A model generated the notes under the pieces. The model had not been told where the DNA came from, did no database searches, and worked only from the letters and a program-made list of their open reading frames with translations. Made by a program: the position numbers and the translations under genes. From Neobacillus rhizosphaerae (GTDB taxonomy: Bacteria > Bacillota > Bacilli > Bacillales > Cytobacillaceae): a stretch of DNA of 33,575 nucleotides. This document shows positions 8,202 through 15,463 of this stretch, one piece after another. Position 1 is the stretch's first letter, and each line of letters begins with the position of its first letter. Location: NCBI RefSeq assembly GCF_937468385.1, contig NZ_CALBWS010000045.1, positions 1-33,575 of the forward strand, read 5' to 3'.

Positions 8202-8702
8202 ATGGAGTTTGGCTGTCTACTGTTGAATAATATCGAAGAAAAAGTTGTAGCTGACGGAGTATGCTTTGCTAACTGGCCTCTCCCTTTAGTTAAAGCGATA
8301 CGTTGGCCTACTGCACCTGAATTCGAACCAGGCACAGCATTAATTGGGCGAATGATTCGTGGTGGTGTATATAGTCCTGAAATCTTAACCCCTAAAGTTA
8401 TGGAAGCTTTTACCGCACCTTTTGCTACTCCATCAGGCCCGGAAGAGCTCAAACGCGCTTCTCTCGCACTTGACCATCATCAAACTGAAGATATTGTACC
8501 TGATCTTCCGAACTTAAAAGTACCAGTTACTCTCCTATGGGGACAACATGACCCTTATACTACTCCTTATTGGGGTAAAAAACTTCAAGAAGCTATTCCG
8601 AATTCGATACTTAAAATTTTACCTGAGTGCAGTCACTATTCCATGCTTGACAATCCTGTTCTGTTTTCACAGGAACTATTGAAACACTTAAATACTCAAT
8701 AA
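8202..8702 (+). pseudogene. Alpha/beta hydrolase, 5'-truncated
   Basis: The 166-codon frame is the C-terminal part of an alpha/beta hydrolase: the cap region and final strands are present. The probable catalytic acid (LLWGQHDPYT) and catalytic histidine (PECSHYSMLDNP) are visible. The N-terminal half with the oxyanion HG motif and the GxSxG nucleophile is missing, and there is no good ribosome site. Homology seems to begin within a few codons of the end of repeat copy G, so the repeat junction probably marks the deletion point. Such a product could not be an active hydrolase. Confidence 0.75.
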
Positions 8703-8719
8703 TGAAGTTACCTTTAACC

Positions 8720-8951
8720 AGCAAACAAGGCTACAATTATATTTTGGAGTATTGTTTTCAACCAATGTAACCCACCTAAATGGCCTAAAATTACAGGAAT
8801 CTCTGCATATTTCTTTGCAAGGTTCAAGGACCGAAAGTATGTATCCAAATGGGCAAATTCTTTATTTCTTCAACATCAGAAAATGCTGTTTCTAACAGAT
8901 TCTACAAAGGATGAAAAACAGCAGTCTAAACTAAAAAAAAATTTATATTAA
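8720..8951 (+). pseudogene. Frameshifted remnant of an unidentified gene
   Basis: The stretch between the hydrolase fragment and the next gene is mostly non-coding today. Two overlapping frames join into one plausible protein. One reads SKQGYNYILEYCFQPM and stops at 8763-8771; the other continues with NPPKWPKITGISAYFFARF and ends ...KLKKNLY at 8951. This looks like one decayed gene with a one-base shift. I do not recognise the family. From 8952 to about 9050 I see only AT-rich sequence. Confidence 0.4.
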
Positions 8952-9050
8952 GTACGCCAATGGTTCTGATAATTTATATGGGGTTATTTATTATTTCTTA
9001 TTGAATTAAGCTTTTGCTTTTTAGCTGCTCTTGTAATCCTTACCTTACTC

Positions 9051-9085
9051 TTCTTCCAGTAACGGGAAGTTTAGTTCATTTAAAA
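9051..9085 (+). repeat. Array repeat copy H, right part only
   Basis: CTTCTTCCAGTAACGGGAAGTTTAGTTC matches the right end of the element (T-rich tract, TAACGGG, TTTAGTT). No left end or hairpin is present. Confidence 0.5.
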
Positions 9086-9204
9086 ATTCATTAACAAGTA
9101 ACGTTTTTTAAAGTATTCTGGAATAGAATTACATTTATGAGATTTTCAGAGAAATTACCTATTTTCTATCATCACTAATTATTCCAGTTGGGTGGTCATA
9201 AAAT

Positions 9205-9441
9205 TTGGATATTAGTTTTTGGTTATTAGTAGTGGGATTTATACTACAACTTCTAGGATTTTTGAATTCAATAAGAGTTTTAATTAAATTAAAAGGAAAA
9301 TTAGTAATAAGAAAACAAGATGATAATGTATTAAATGAAGTAGAAAAACAATTATTAAAACAAAATGTAATTTGGGTATTTTTTATATTAGTAGGAGCGA
9401 TGTTGAATTTTATTGCTTTCATTCTTTCACATTTTCTTTAG
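9205..9441 (+). CDS. Small two-helix membrane protein, unknown function
   Basis: 78 residues from a TTG start; an in-frame stop lies just upstream and GGGTGG is the only candidate ribosome site. A hydrophobic N-terminal helix (about 5-27) is followed by a charged loop (KLKGKLVIRKQDDNVLNEVEK) and a second helix (about 53-75). No family is recognised. The start region shares about 15 bases with a micro-ORF at 11388, so a broken relative may exist there. It lies between partial repeat copies H and I. Confidence 0.5.
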   Translation: MDISFWLLVVGFILQLLGFLNSIRVLIKLKGKLVIRKQDDNVLNEVEKQLLKQNVIWVFFILVGAMLNFIAFILSHFL

Positions 9442-9465
9442 AGGATATTACATAATTACAAATTA

Positions 9466-9512
9466 AACAAAAGGGTGCGAGAGTTTAAGAATGAAGCTGT
9501 CATTGTGATGGT
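9466..9512 (+). repeat. Array repeat copy I, left part only
   Basis: AAAGGGTGCGAGAG is followed by GCTGTCATTGTGATGGT, which matches the left arm and hairpin of copies G and K. The right half is absent, and the small gene at 9528 starts where it should be. Confidence 0.55.
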
Positions 9513-9527
9513 TGTGAGGTGTGTTTA

Positions 9528-9716
9528 ATGGAAAAAGATTTCATTGAAATAGAATCAAAAAGAATCCCATTATCCAATATTAAAAGTTATGAAATTACAA
9601 CTGAAGAGATTAATCAGCAGTGGACAGAGAAAGTAAAACCCAATTTGCTTGTACGAATAATATTATTTTTTGTTAGCCCTGGAACTAAAACTGAGGGATT
9701 TGAAGAGGGATTCTAG
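9528..9716 (+). CDS. Short hypothetical protein, possibly truncated
   Basis: 62 residues from an ATG preceded by GAGGTG, a ribosome site that lies at the edge of repeat copy I. The sequence is acidic (EKDFIEIESKRIPLSNIKSY) with one hydrophobic stretch (LLVRIILFFVS) near the C-terminus. The strand pattern could be the start of a PH-like or membrane-associated domain. It ends abruptly and may be the 5' remnant of a longer gene. The function is unknown, and whether it is expressed is uncertain. Confidence 0.4.
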   Translation: MEKDFIEIESKRIPLSNIKSYEITTEEINQQWTEKVKPNLLVRIILFFVSPGTKTEGFEEGF

Positions 9717-9757
9717 GTTTAGCTAGTATGTGAATAATTGAATTGGTGGTAATCAAG

Positions 9758-10266
9758 ATGGAAATTATGATTGAGAAATTACACGCTAAAGATGTTGAGA
9801 AGTTATTTGAATTTGAACTTGAAAATAGAGCTTTTTTTGAGGAAATGGTGCCGAGCCGTGGGGATGATTACTATAACTTTGAGACCTTTAAACATAGGAA
9901 TAAAGCCCTGATGGATGAGCAAGCTCAAGAGTTAATTTACCTTTATTTAATTAAGAATAAAGAAGGCTTTATTCTCGGAAGAATGAACTTAGTAGATATT
10001 GAAAAATCACAGGGTTTGGGTCATATAGGTTATAGAGTGGGAAAAGCATACACTGGAAAAGGTATTGCTAATAAACATTGAAACTTTTATTAGAAACTAC
10101 AAGTAAGCTAGGTATAAAACAGATTTCAGCGAAGACAACAACAAATAATATAGCATCTCAAAAGGTTTTGGAGAAAAACGGATTTAAATACATAGCAACA
10201 GGTAATGAAGAATTTATAATGAATGGACAACTTTTGTCTTTTGTTTATTATGTTTGGGAGAAATAA
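9758..10266 (+). pseudogene. GNAT-family acetyltransferase, frameshifted
   Basis: Two adjacent frames form one GNAT domain. The first (9758-10081) carries strands up to the acetyl-CoA loop (GYRVGKAYTGKGIAN). The second picks up with LKLLLETTSKLGIKQISAKT and the C-terminal NIASQKVLEKNGFK motif, ending at 10266. They meet at AATAAACATTGAAAC, where inserting one base before CATTG restores ANKALKLL. This is a one-base deletion, either real or a sequencing error. If real, the product lacks the helix and strand that complete the cofactor site. The weak ribosome site makes ATG 9758 the probable start. Confidence 0.75.
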
Positions 10267-10630
10267 CATATAGCTTCTTCAACTCCCATGAAAATAAAAA
10301 CTGAAAAAGAGCATGAAAAATAGACCCAGAAGAACCAGTTTTTAAAAAAAGGCTGAGCCTCTTGAAAGGTTGGATATAGGGTTGGCTGATAACTCGAATT
10401 GTCTTTTCCTTTCTACTCAAAATGATAGCAGGTAAGCCGGTGCAACAACCAGAAAAAGGATTAATCTCCCATGAGTGCTACCCCTATCTTTTAATTGATC
10501 CGTAGTAATCGTATCAAGTTGAGCATCTTTAACAAATCGTATGAGTAAGGCTGAGCTAAAGGGCAGTTTAACAGGTATAGTCAATAAGATATAAAGGATT
10601 AATGAGTAAATAGTCGAAAGGAAGATGGTT
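10267..10630. other. Gene-poor stretch with decayed sequence
   Basis: There is no convincing gene. A minus-strand frame from about 10613 down to the stop at 10417-10419 reads as a plausible hydrophobic C-terminus (SSALLIRFVKDAQLDTITT, then THGRLILFLVVAPAYLLSF) but has no start codon. It may be a relic of an inverted gene. The right end of repeat copy J overlaps it at 10552-10575. Confidence 0.3.
10552..10575 (+). repeat. Array repeat copy J, right end only
   Basis: GAGCTAAAGGGCAGTTTAACAGG resembles CTAACTGGCAGGTTAGTT. The match is partial, and the following gene starts about 55 bases later. Confidence 0.35.
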
Positions 10631-11176
10631 ATGGTTTATATCGCTCTTCTTCGGGGGATTAATGTGGGTGGAAAAAATAAAATTGACATGAAGTTGCTTA
10701 AACAAATGTTTGAACAAGTCGGGATGAATGATGTGGTGACATACATCAATACAGGTAATATTATTTTTTCATACAAAGGACCATCAAAAACTGAACTATT
10801 ACGTATTTTGGAAGAAGCGATACATTATGATTTCGGATTACATATTAAAGTAGTAGTTCGTAGTGTCGATGATGTCAGAGGAATCATTAACGCTATTCCT
10901 GACACATGGAAAAATGACAAAGACATGAAAAGTGATGTCATGTTTTTATGGGATGAAATTGATGATGAATCTGTACTTATGAATTTGGTCATCAAACCAA
11001 ATATTGATACGGTGAAATATGTCCCCGGCGCGATTCTATGGTCCGTTGACAAGAAAAATGTAACCAAAAGCGGAATGTCAAAGATCATTGGATCAAAGTT
11101 ATACAAACAAGTTACGGTAAGAAATGTCAACACCGCTCGTAAGATATATGAACTCATGCAAGCTCAAAACAGTTAG
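10631..11176 (+). CDS. DUF1697-family protein
   Basis: 181 residues. The N-terminal motif YIALLRGINVGGKNKIDMK and the TYINTGNIIFSYKG segment are the signature of DUF1697, a cytosolic family of ferredoxin-like folds with no established function. AAAGGAAG lies 7 bases before the ATG at 10631, so this start fits better than the in-frame ATG at 10625, which touches the ribosome site. The length matches the family. It is another compact single-gene unit of the array; its nearest repeats are partial copy J upstream and copy K 255 bases downstream. Confidence 0.85.
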   Translation: MVYIALLRGINVGGKNKIDMKLLKQMFEQVGMNDVVTYINTGNIIFSYKGPSKTELLRILEEAIHYDFGLHIKVVVRSVDDVRGIINAIPDTWKNDKDMKSDVMFLWDEIDDESVLMNLVIKPNIDTVKYVPGAILWSVDKKNVTKSGMSKIIGSKLYKQVTVRNVNTARKIYELMQAQNS

Positions 11177-11431
11177 TTCGTCCGATGATAATTGTACAAT
11201 TGATTTTTATCGTTTTGTGCAAGGAGAACCGGTTCATTCGGAGTGAGGGGAAAATTAAAAGGACCACTATGGTTTAAAAAACGAATTTATTATCAACTGA
11301 GATTAGAGTAAGTTTAAGTGGAATGAAAAAATAACCGTACGGTCTCAATTAACAATCAAATCTAAAATTTAAACGAAGGAGACAAGTATGGATATTAGTT
11401 TTTCTTAGCAAGTGATGTGTATGTGAAACTA
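11177..11431. other. Intergenic stretch with a micro-ORF
   Basis: There is no full gene. At 11388-11408 a good ribosome site (GAAGGAGA) precedes a six-codon ORF (MDISFS, stop TAG). Its first 15 bases equal those at the start of the membrane gene at 9205, which suggests the 5' remnant of a related gene cut short before repeat copy K. Confidence 0.35.
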
Positions 11432-11519
11432 TCTACTTAAAGTAACAGGTGCTTTCCTTTGAGATTGGTGCTGTCATTGCGACAGCTTTTTGTTGTTGTT
11501 CCACTAACGGTTCAATAAG
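11432..11519 (+). repeat. Array repeat copy K with terminator hairpin
   Basis: The left end is CTACTTAAAGTAACAGGTGC. The hairpin GCTGTC-ATTGC-GACAGC is followed by TTTTT, and the right end is CCACTAACGGTTCAATAAG. The right end is shorter than in copies C to E. Confidence 0.7.
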
Positions 11520-11544
11520 AATCTCCAGTAAAAGTAACATATAA

Positions 11545-11568
11545 ATCGTCGAAAGACGGTCTTTTTTT
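11545..11568 (+). terminator. Rho-independent terminator
   Basis: ATCGTC-GAAA-GACGGT followed by CTTTTTTT, a short stem with a GAAA tetraloop, upstream of the second sigma gene. Confidence 0.6.
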
Positions 11569-11683
11569 ATGCGAAAATAAAACTATTAAAATGTATCGAT
11601 CAAAAATATTTTATAAGTGAATTATAAAGTTGAAACTTTTTTATACCTTCACTCACTCTAATACGCAGAAGGGAGGATAAGTA

Positions 11684-12226
11684 ATGACAGAACTAAAACT
11701 TATTAAGAATGCTATAAAGGGAAATAAAAAATGTCTAGAGGAACTACTTGTTTTACATAGTGACCAATTGTTCCGTACAGCTTACCTATATGTTAGAAAT
11801 CGTGAAGATGCTTTAGATGTTGTTCAAGAGACATCTTACAAAGCCTTTTTATCAATAAGCCAATTAAAAAACGAGGAATTCTTTCTAACTTGGTTAACAA
11901 AAATATTAATAAATTGTTGCTATGACATATTGAAAAAGAACAAACGTGAAATCCTAATTGAAAATATGATTGAGCAGGTTTCGGATAAGAAGGAAATGAG
12001 AATTGAGAGTTTAGACTTATTGGAGGCAGTTAATCAGCTTAATGAAAAATATAAAACTGTTATCATTCTTTTTTACTTTCAGGACCTCCCGATAAGTGAA
12101 GTAGCTAGAGTAATAAACATACCTGAAAATACAGTAAAAACCTATTTAAGTAGAGGGAAAGAACAAATAAAAAAGTTGTTAGGGGGAATGTATAATGGAG
12201 AAAAAATCATTTCAAGAAGCGTTTGA
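11684..12226 (+). CDS. ECF-type RNA polymerase sigma factor
   Basis: 180 residues; GGGAGG lies 6 bases before the ATG. Region 2 has NREDALDVVQETSYKAF, and region 4 has the helix-turn-helix LPISEVARVINIPENTVKTY ending LSRGKEQIKKLL. A group 4 sigma factor, of the SigV/SigM-like branch by general appearance. TGAAAC at 11631-11636 resembles an ECF -35 element, but no CGTA/CGTC is found 16-17 bases later, so autoregulation is not shown. The 3' end overlaps the next gene by 32 bases, marking it as the partner. It is a second sigma/anti-sigma unit within the array. Confidence 0.9.
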   Translation: MTELKLIKNAIKGNKKCLEELLVLHSDQLFRTAYLYVRNREDALDVVQETSYKAFLSISQLKNEEFFLTWLTKILINCCYDILKKNKREILIENMIEQVSDKKEMRIESLDLLEAVNQLNEKYKTVIILFYFQDLPISEVARVINIPENTVKTYLSRGKEQIKKLLGGMYNGEKIISRSV

Positions 12227-13565
12227 GATGATTAACGTCCCAAAGGAGGATGTCATCAATGCAATTAGGAGTGGGATGGACCGTGCTCATTTAAATGAAC
12301 GCAAAAAGAGTATCAAAAAAATCCTGTGGTCTACAGCTGCTGCTACTATCTTAGTTTCTTCGAGTTTTATTTCTCCTTCACTCTCTAAAGTGATGGCGGA
12401 GGTACCACTTCTAGGAAATGTTTATACAACCTTTAACGACGCGATTGGTCGAAGCCTTGAATCAAAAAGTTTAATTACTGAGTTAAACAAGTCCGCAAGT
12501 TTTAACGGCATAGACGTGTCTATAACAAACGCATATTATGATGGGGGCGTAGTAGGGGTTACTTTTAATGTTAAGGGGAATATGAAGGTTGAGAAAAATG
12601 GTAAACTGGTCGGCTTTTATCAGATATTCGATGGCAAGGATGATATATCTGATAGTAAAGAACTTGTATATATGGAGCCTTCAGAAAATGGATATGTCGG
12701 GCATATCCAATTAAGTTATCCACAAACACAATTGCCTTCGAATACTACTTTCCCACTTGAATTCAAGAAAATTGGTGAACAAGAAGGAAGTTGGAAATTC
12801 GATGTTCCGATTAAACAATTGCCATATGTAATAAAGAAAGTTGACAAGGAAAGCATACAAGATATTGCAGGTGTTAAAGTCCATTTTGATTCTGTTATTA
12901 AAGGTAAAGCTTCGACAGCTATCAACTATACAGCCACTTTTCCTGTTGAGGGGAGAAATGACCAAGTTAGGTTAGAAATTTATGATGATAAAGGTAAAAA
13001 AATCAATATTTCAAAGGATGGCATTGACCTAGAAACCTTTAAACAGAATGATAAAATAGTTGTTAAAGGAAGAAGTATTATACCCGAATCATTAGATGGT
13101 AAGACTAGTTATATAGAAGTCCATCCGAAAGTTGCTTTAAGTGAGAGAAGTCAATTTGTTGAGTTAAATGAACCTATACCAGTTAACATTAAGGCAAACA
13201 GGCAGGATTTGTTTGTACAGATTGATAAAATTTCAGTAAATAATAACAAGAATTTGATTGTTGACTTTCAAGTAAATAAGGGTGTTAAAAAGGATTGGAA
13301 CTTTGGATTTTTTAAGGATTTTGCTCGCAATGATGTGATTTTAGTTAAAAAGACAGAAAAAGATATATATAAGGAACCCATCAATCATTCATTGGAAACT
13401 GTTAATAAAGATGGTTTGCGATTTAGAAGCACTTTTGATATTAGTAAACTTAATGATTTCAGCCTAAATAATTATGTAATAAGGGTTAATATGGGGTCAT
13501 TAAGTTCGAATATTCCTGTTGAATTAGATGATGTTAGGATTGATTTGAATGAACTGTCAAATTGA
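12195..13565 (+). CDS. DUF4179 membrane protein, probable anti-sigma factor
   Basis: 456 residues; the ATG lies inside the sigma gene with GGGGG 7 bases upstream. About 40 cytoplasmic residues are followed by one transmembrane helix (ILWSTAAATILVSSSFI, about 43-60). The segment SPSLSKVMAEVPLLGNVYTT is the hallmark of DUF4179, the RsiV-like family of extracytoplasmic anti-sigma/sensor domains in Firmicutes. The rest is beta-rich (about 90-450). It probably sequesters the sigma factor encoded just upstream and releases it on envelope stress. The signal is unknown. The anti-sigma role is inferred from gene overlap and family. Confidence 0.8.
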   Translation: MEKKSFQEAFEMINVPKEDVINAIRSGMDRAHLNERKKSIKKILWSTAAATILVSSSFISPSLSKVMAEVPLLGNVYTTFNDAIGRSLESKSLITELNKSASFNGIDVSITNAYYDGGVVGVTFNVKGNMKVEKNGKLVGFYQIFDGKDDISDSKELVYMEPSENGYVGHIQLSYPQTQLPSNTTFPLEFKKIGEQEGSWKFDVPIKQLPYVIKKVDKESIQDIAGVKVHFDSVIKGKASTAINYTATFPVEGRNDQVRLEIYDDKGKKINISKDGIDLETFKQNDKIVVKGRSIIPESLDGKTSYIEVHPKVALSERSQFVELNEPIPVNIKANRQDLFVQIDKISVNNNKNLIVDFQVNKGVKKDWNFGFFKDFARNDVILVKKTEKDIYKEPINHSLETVNKDGLRFRSTFDISKLNDFSLNNYVIRVNMGSLSSNIPVELDDVRIDLNELSN

Positions 13566-13593
13566 AATTTGAAGCAAGCTTACCCGATTAAAT

Positions 13594-13680
13594 AATCCCT
13601 TATTAAACAATCGGGGGAAAGAGTTGAAGAAGGGGCTGCTGCGGCAGGCTCGTCCCCTTGCTTTCTGGATAGGTATAGAC
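13594..13680 (+). repeat. Array repeat copy L, diverged
   Basis: AATCGGGGGAAAGAGTTGAAG aligns with the left arm of copy G (AACGGGTGCAAGAGCTGAAG). A hairpin with GCTGCTGCGGC at its centre follows, then CTTGCTTTCTGGATAGGTATAG, a weak match to the right end. An outer GAAAG/CTTTC stem is kept. It lies about 30 bases after the DUF4179 stop and can act as its terminator. Confidence 0.5.
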
Positions 13681-13704
13681 TTGGGTGAATATGCTCTAAA
13701 CTAA

Positions 13705-14162
13705 GATGTCTTTATAAAAATCAGTTTAGGTAATGGGGTTGGGGATGATTTTGGAAGTAATTGGACAGGTAACGAATTTTCCTCATGGACACCTGATGGG
13801 TGGAAAAAAGGGCCCGTATTTGTTGATAAATACTTGATGATGAAGCCTATGTATTTGCCATTGAACGTGATGGAGAGAGTTATACCATGTTGGTAACAGG
13901 TAATTTTTATTACGGAGGGCAGACAACCTATAAGGCTTCACGAAAGTTTAAGGAAAACCCTTTAACTTGGCATTTCAATCAGACACCAGAAGAATATACA
14001 GCACCTTTTTACAACCAGACTAAAATGTTTAACGGCAAAACCTACGATACATGGCCGGAAGGTTCTGCATACCCCGACTACTTCTTTTTCGGAGATCCGC
14101 ATATTAATTACTATGAGGGTACGGAACTGTATGATGATGTGAAACTATATTTGCCGAAATAA
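13705..14162 (+). pseudogene. Aromatic-rich protein remnant, truncated and frameshifted
   Basis: An open frame without a start codon (SLGNGVGDDFGSNWTGNEF, then SSWTPDGWKKGPVFVDK) shifts by one base near 13835-13845 and continues DDEAYVFAIERDGESYTM to LYLPK at 14162. The many Trp, Tyr, Phe and Asn residues suggest a secreted carbohydrate-binding or glycoside-hydrolase-like beta-sandwich, but I cannot name the family. The 5' part including any signal peptide is missing. A strong terminator follows, so it was once a transcription unit's 3' end. Confidence 0.55.
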
Positions 14163-14164
14163 GT

Positions 14165-14207
14165 AAAAAAATTCACCAGCTGTAATGATTGAGCTGGTGA
14201 ATTTTTT
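14165..14207 (+). terminator. Strong rho-independent terminator
   Basis: TTCACCAGCT pairs perfectly with AGCTGGTGAA, flanked by A and T runs, so it could stop transcription in both directions. It marks the boundary between the array and the sugar region. Confidence 0.9.
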
Positions 14208-14242
14208 AAAAAGGCATTTAACCTCCTAAGATCATTTTTGAA

Positions 14243-14279
14243 CTTGTTGGGTTGACACTACAATAGGCGGTGATATAAT
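14243..14279 (+). promoter_or_regulatory. Sigma-A promoter of gntR with overlapping site S1
   Basis: TTGACA (14252-14257), 16-base spacer, TATAAT (14274-14279). The -35 box is embedded in site S1 (TTGTTGGGTTGACACTACAA), one of six related sites in this region. Overlap with the -35 box suggests autorepression by the GntR protein encoded next. Confidence 0.75.
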
Positions 14280-14323
14280 TTGTTAAAAGAATGTAAGTAG
14301 AGTTGGAAGGTAGGCTTATTATA

Positions 14324-15055
14324 ATGAAACCACTTCAGCATGAAAGTGTAATCCCGCTTTATCACCAATTAATGGAAAGGATAAGGGGGTCTATTGAAAA
14401 GGGACAGTGGACACCTGGTGATAAAATCCCATCGGAAAATCAATTGGTGGATCAATTCGGTGTGAGCCGAAACACCGCTAAAAAGGCAATTGAGGAGTTA
14501 GTTCAGGAAGGGATTCTTTACCGAATTCAAGGAAAAGGAACATTCGTCGCAAAACCAAAATTGCAGCAGTCATTGATGGGGTTTTACAGCTTTAGCAAAG
14601 TATTAAAAGAAAAAGGATTAAATCCTAAGGATACCATTCTGAAAATAGAAGAAGTGAAACCCACTGCAAAAATCCGGGAAGCCCTGCAGCTTGGAGATGA
14701 CGAGAATGTCATTGAAATGAAACGCCTTCGTTGTGCCAACAATGAGCCTTATATTTTGGAATCGTCTTTTATTCCGAAAAACGTGGTTTCGGATACGGAG
14801 CAGCTAAAAAAAGTTGGCGAAATATCATTATATGATTTATTGGCCCAAAAATTTAATATCGTTGTAACTAGAGCAAAAGAGGCGTTTGAACCCGTCCTCA
14901 TTCGTCCTGAAGAAAGTGAGTACCTGCAAACAGAAGAAGGACGTCCAGCGCTGTTACTTGAACGGACAGCCTATGATGTCGGTGGAATGCCTGTTGAATT
15001 TTGTATATCCATTGTACGAGGCGATCGCTGCCGTTTTTACACCGAACTAACGTAA
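14324..15055 (+). CDS. GntR-family regulator, HutC/UTRA type
   Basis: 243 residues from ATG 14324, about 10 bases after GGAAGGTAGG; a TTG at 14303 overlaps the ribosome site and is rejected. The N-terminal winged helix-turn-helix (about 5-75) includes PGDKIPSENQLVDQFGVSRN and the wing IQGKGTFVA. A UTRA ligand-binding domain follows (about 90-240), with LRCANNEPYILESSFIP and ERTAYDVGGMPVEF. HutC-type GntR proteins in sugar loci sense phosphorylated (amino)sugars and repress until the ligand binds. It sits between sites S1 and S2 and is likely the local repressor of the GalNAc genes; ligand and sites are inferred. Confidence 0.9.
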   Translation: MKPLQHESVIPLYHQLMERIRGSIEKGQWTPGDKIPSENQLVDQFGVSRNTAKKAIEELVQEGILYRIQGKGTFVAKPKLQQSLMGFYSFSKVLKEKGLNPKDTILKIEEVKPTAKIREALQLGDDENVIEMKRLRCANNEPYILESSFIPKNVVSDTEQLKKVGEISLYDLLAQKFNIVVTRAKEAFEPVLIRPEESEYLQTEEGRPALLLERTAYDVGGMPVEFCISIVRGDRCRFYTELT

Positions 15056-15065
15056 AGGTTGAAAC

Positions 15066-15093
15066 ACTCATAGTATATCTCTATGAGTTTTTT
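15066..15093 (+). terminator. Terminator of gntR
   Basis: ACTCATAG (15066-15073) pairs with CTATGAGT (15081-15088), followed by a T-run. The same 8-bp stem recurs at 21319-21342. Confidence 0.85.
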
Positions 15094-15100
15094 ATAAAAG

Positions 15101-15126
15101 CAACCTGTACCAACAACCCGTTAATC
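15101..15126 (-). promoter_or_regulatory. Site S2, inverted partner of S1
   Basis: TGTACCAACAACCCGTTAAT; on the minus strand this reads as GGGTTGTTGGTACA, the same core as S1, S3 and S5. It lies directly behind the gntR terminator and faces S1 in inverted orientation. Confidence 0.5.
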
Positions 15127-15166
15127 AGAAAAGGTATAACAAACTCCTGATAAATAATATTAATTT

Positions 15167-15313
15167 AAGTTGATGGGTTGACAGGTTAATATGAGGAGAG
15201 GTATATTTTAATTATTAAAATTTTCAGTTAAGGGTTTGGAGTTTATGTGAAAAAAATTCTATTTGTTAGAAGAATATTTTTTTGAACAACTTTGAACCAA
15301 CAACCCATTAACT
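15167..15313 (+). promoter_or_regulatory. Mini transcription unit bounded by sites S3 and S4
   Basis: Site S3 (TTGATGGGTTGACAGGTTAA) contains TTGACA (15178-15183), which is 18 bases from TATATT (15202-15207), a sigma-A promoter. About 55 bases downstream ATTCT/AGAAT plus a T-run (15256-15283) can form a terminator. Site S4 (TTTGAACCAACAACCCATTA) follows in inverted orientation. Readthrough would reach lacI at 15464. The layout (site, promoter, terminator, inverted site) repeats that around gntR and at 21263. The rest of 15056-15463 shows no gene. Confidence 0.5.
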
Positions 15314-15463
15314 AAGCAATTGCATGGACATATTCTATTAAAGAAAGTAACGCCTCTCTTACACGACATTATAAAAATTTTCAAGATATTTTCAAAATTG
15401 GATATAAATTTGTTATCCTATTTATGAAAGTACTTATGACCATAATTAAGAGGTGTTTTATTA

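Noticed and set aside
115..11519. Canonical integron attC sites
   Set aside because: The ends do not fit RYYYAAC/GTTRRRY exactly and no IntI-type integrase gene is in the window, so only an attC-like label is used.
11631..11662. ECF autoregulatory promoter for the second sigma gene
   Set aside because: A TGAAAC -35-like box is present, but no CGTA/CGTC lies 16-17 bases downstream.
115..13680. CRISPR array as an explanation of the regular repeats
   Set aside because: Repeats are 65-90 bp, variable, separated by whole genes, and there are no uniform spacers or cas genes.
15248..15286. 12-codon ORF MKKILFVRRIFF before the lacI gene
   Set aside because: Weak ribosome site and it overlaps the candidate terminator hairpin; probably chance.
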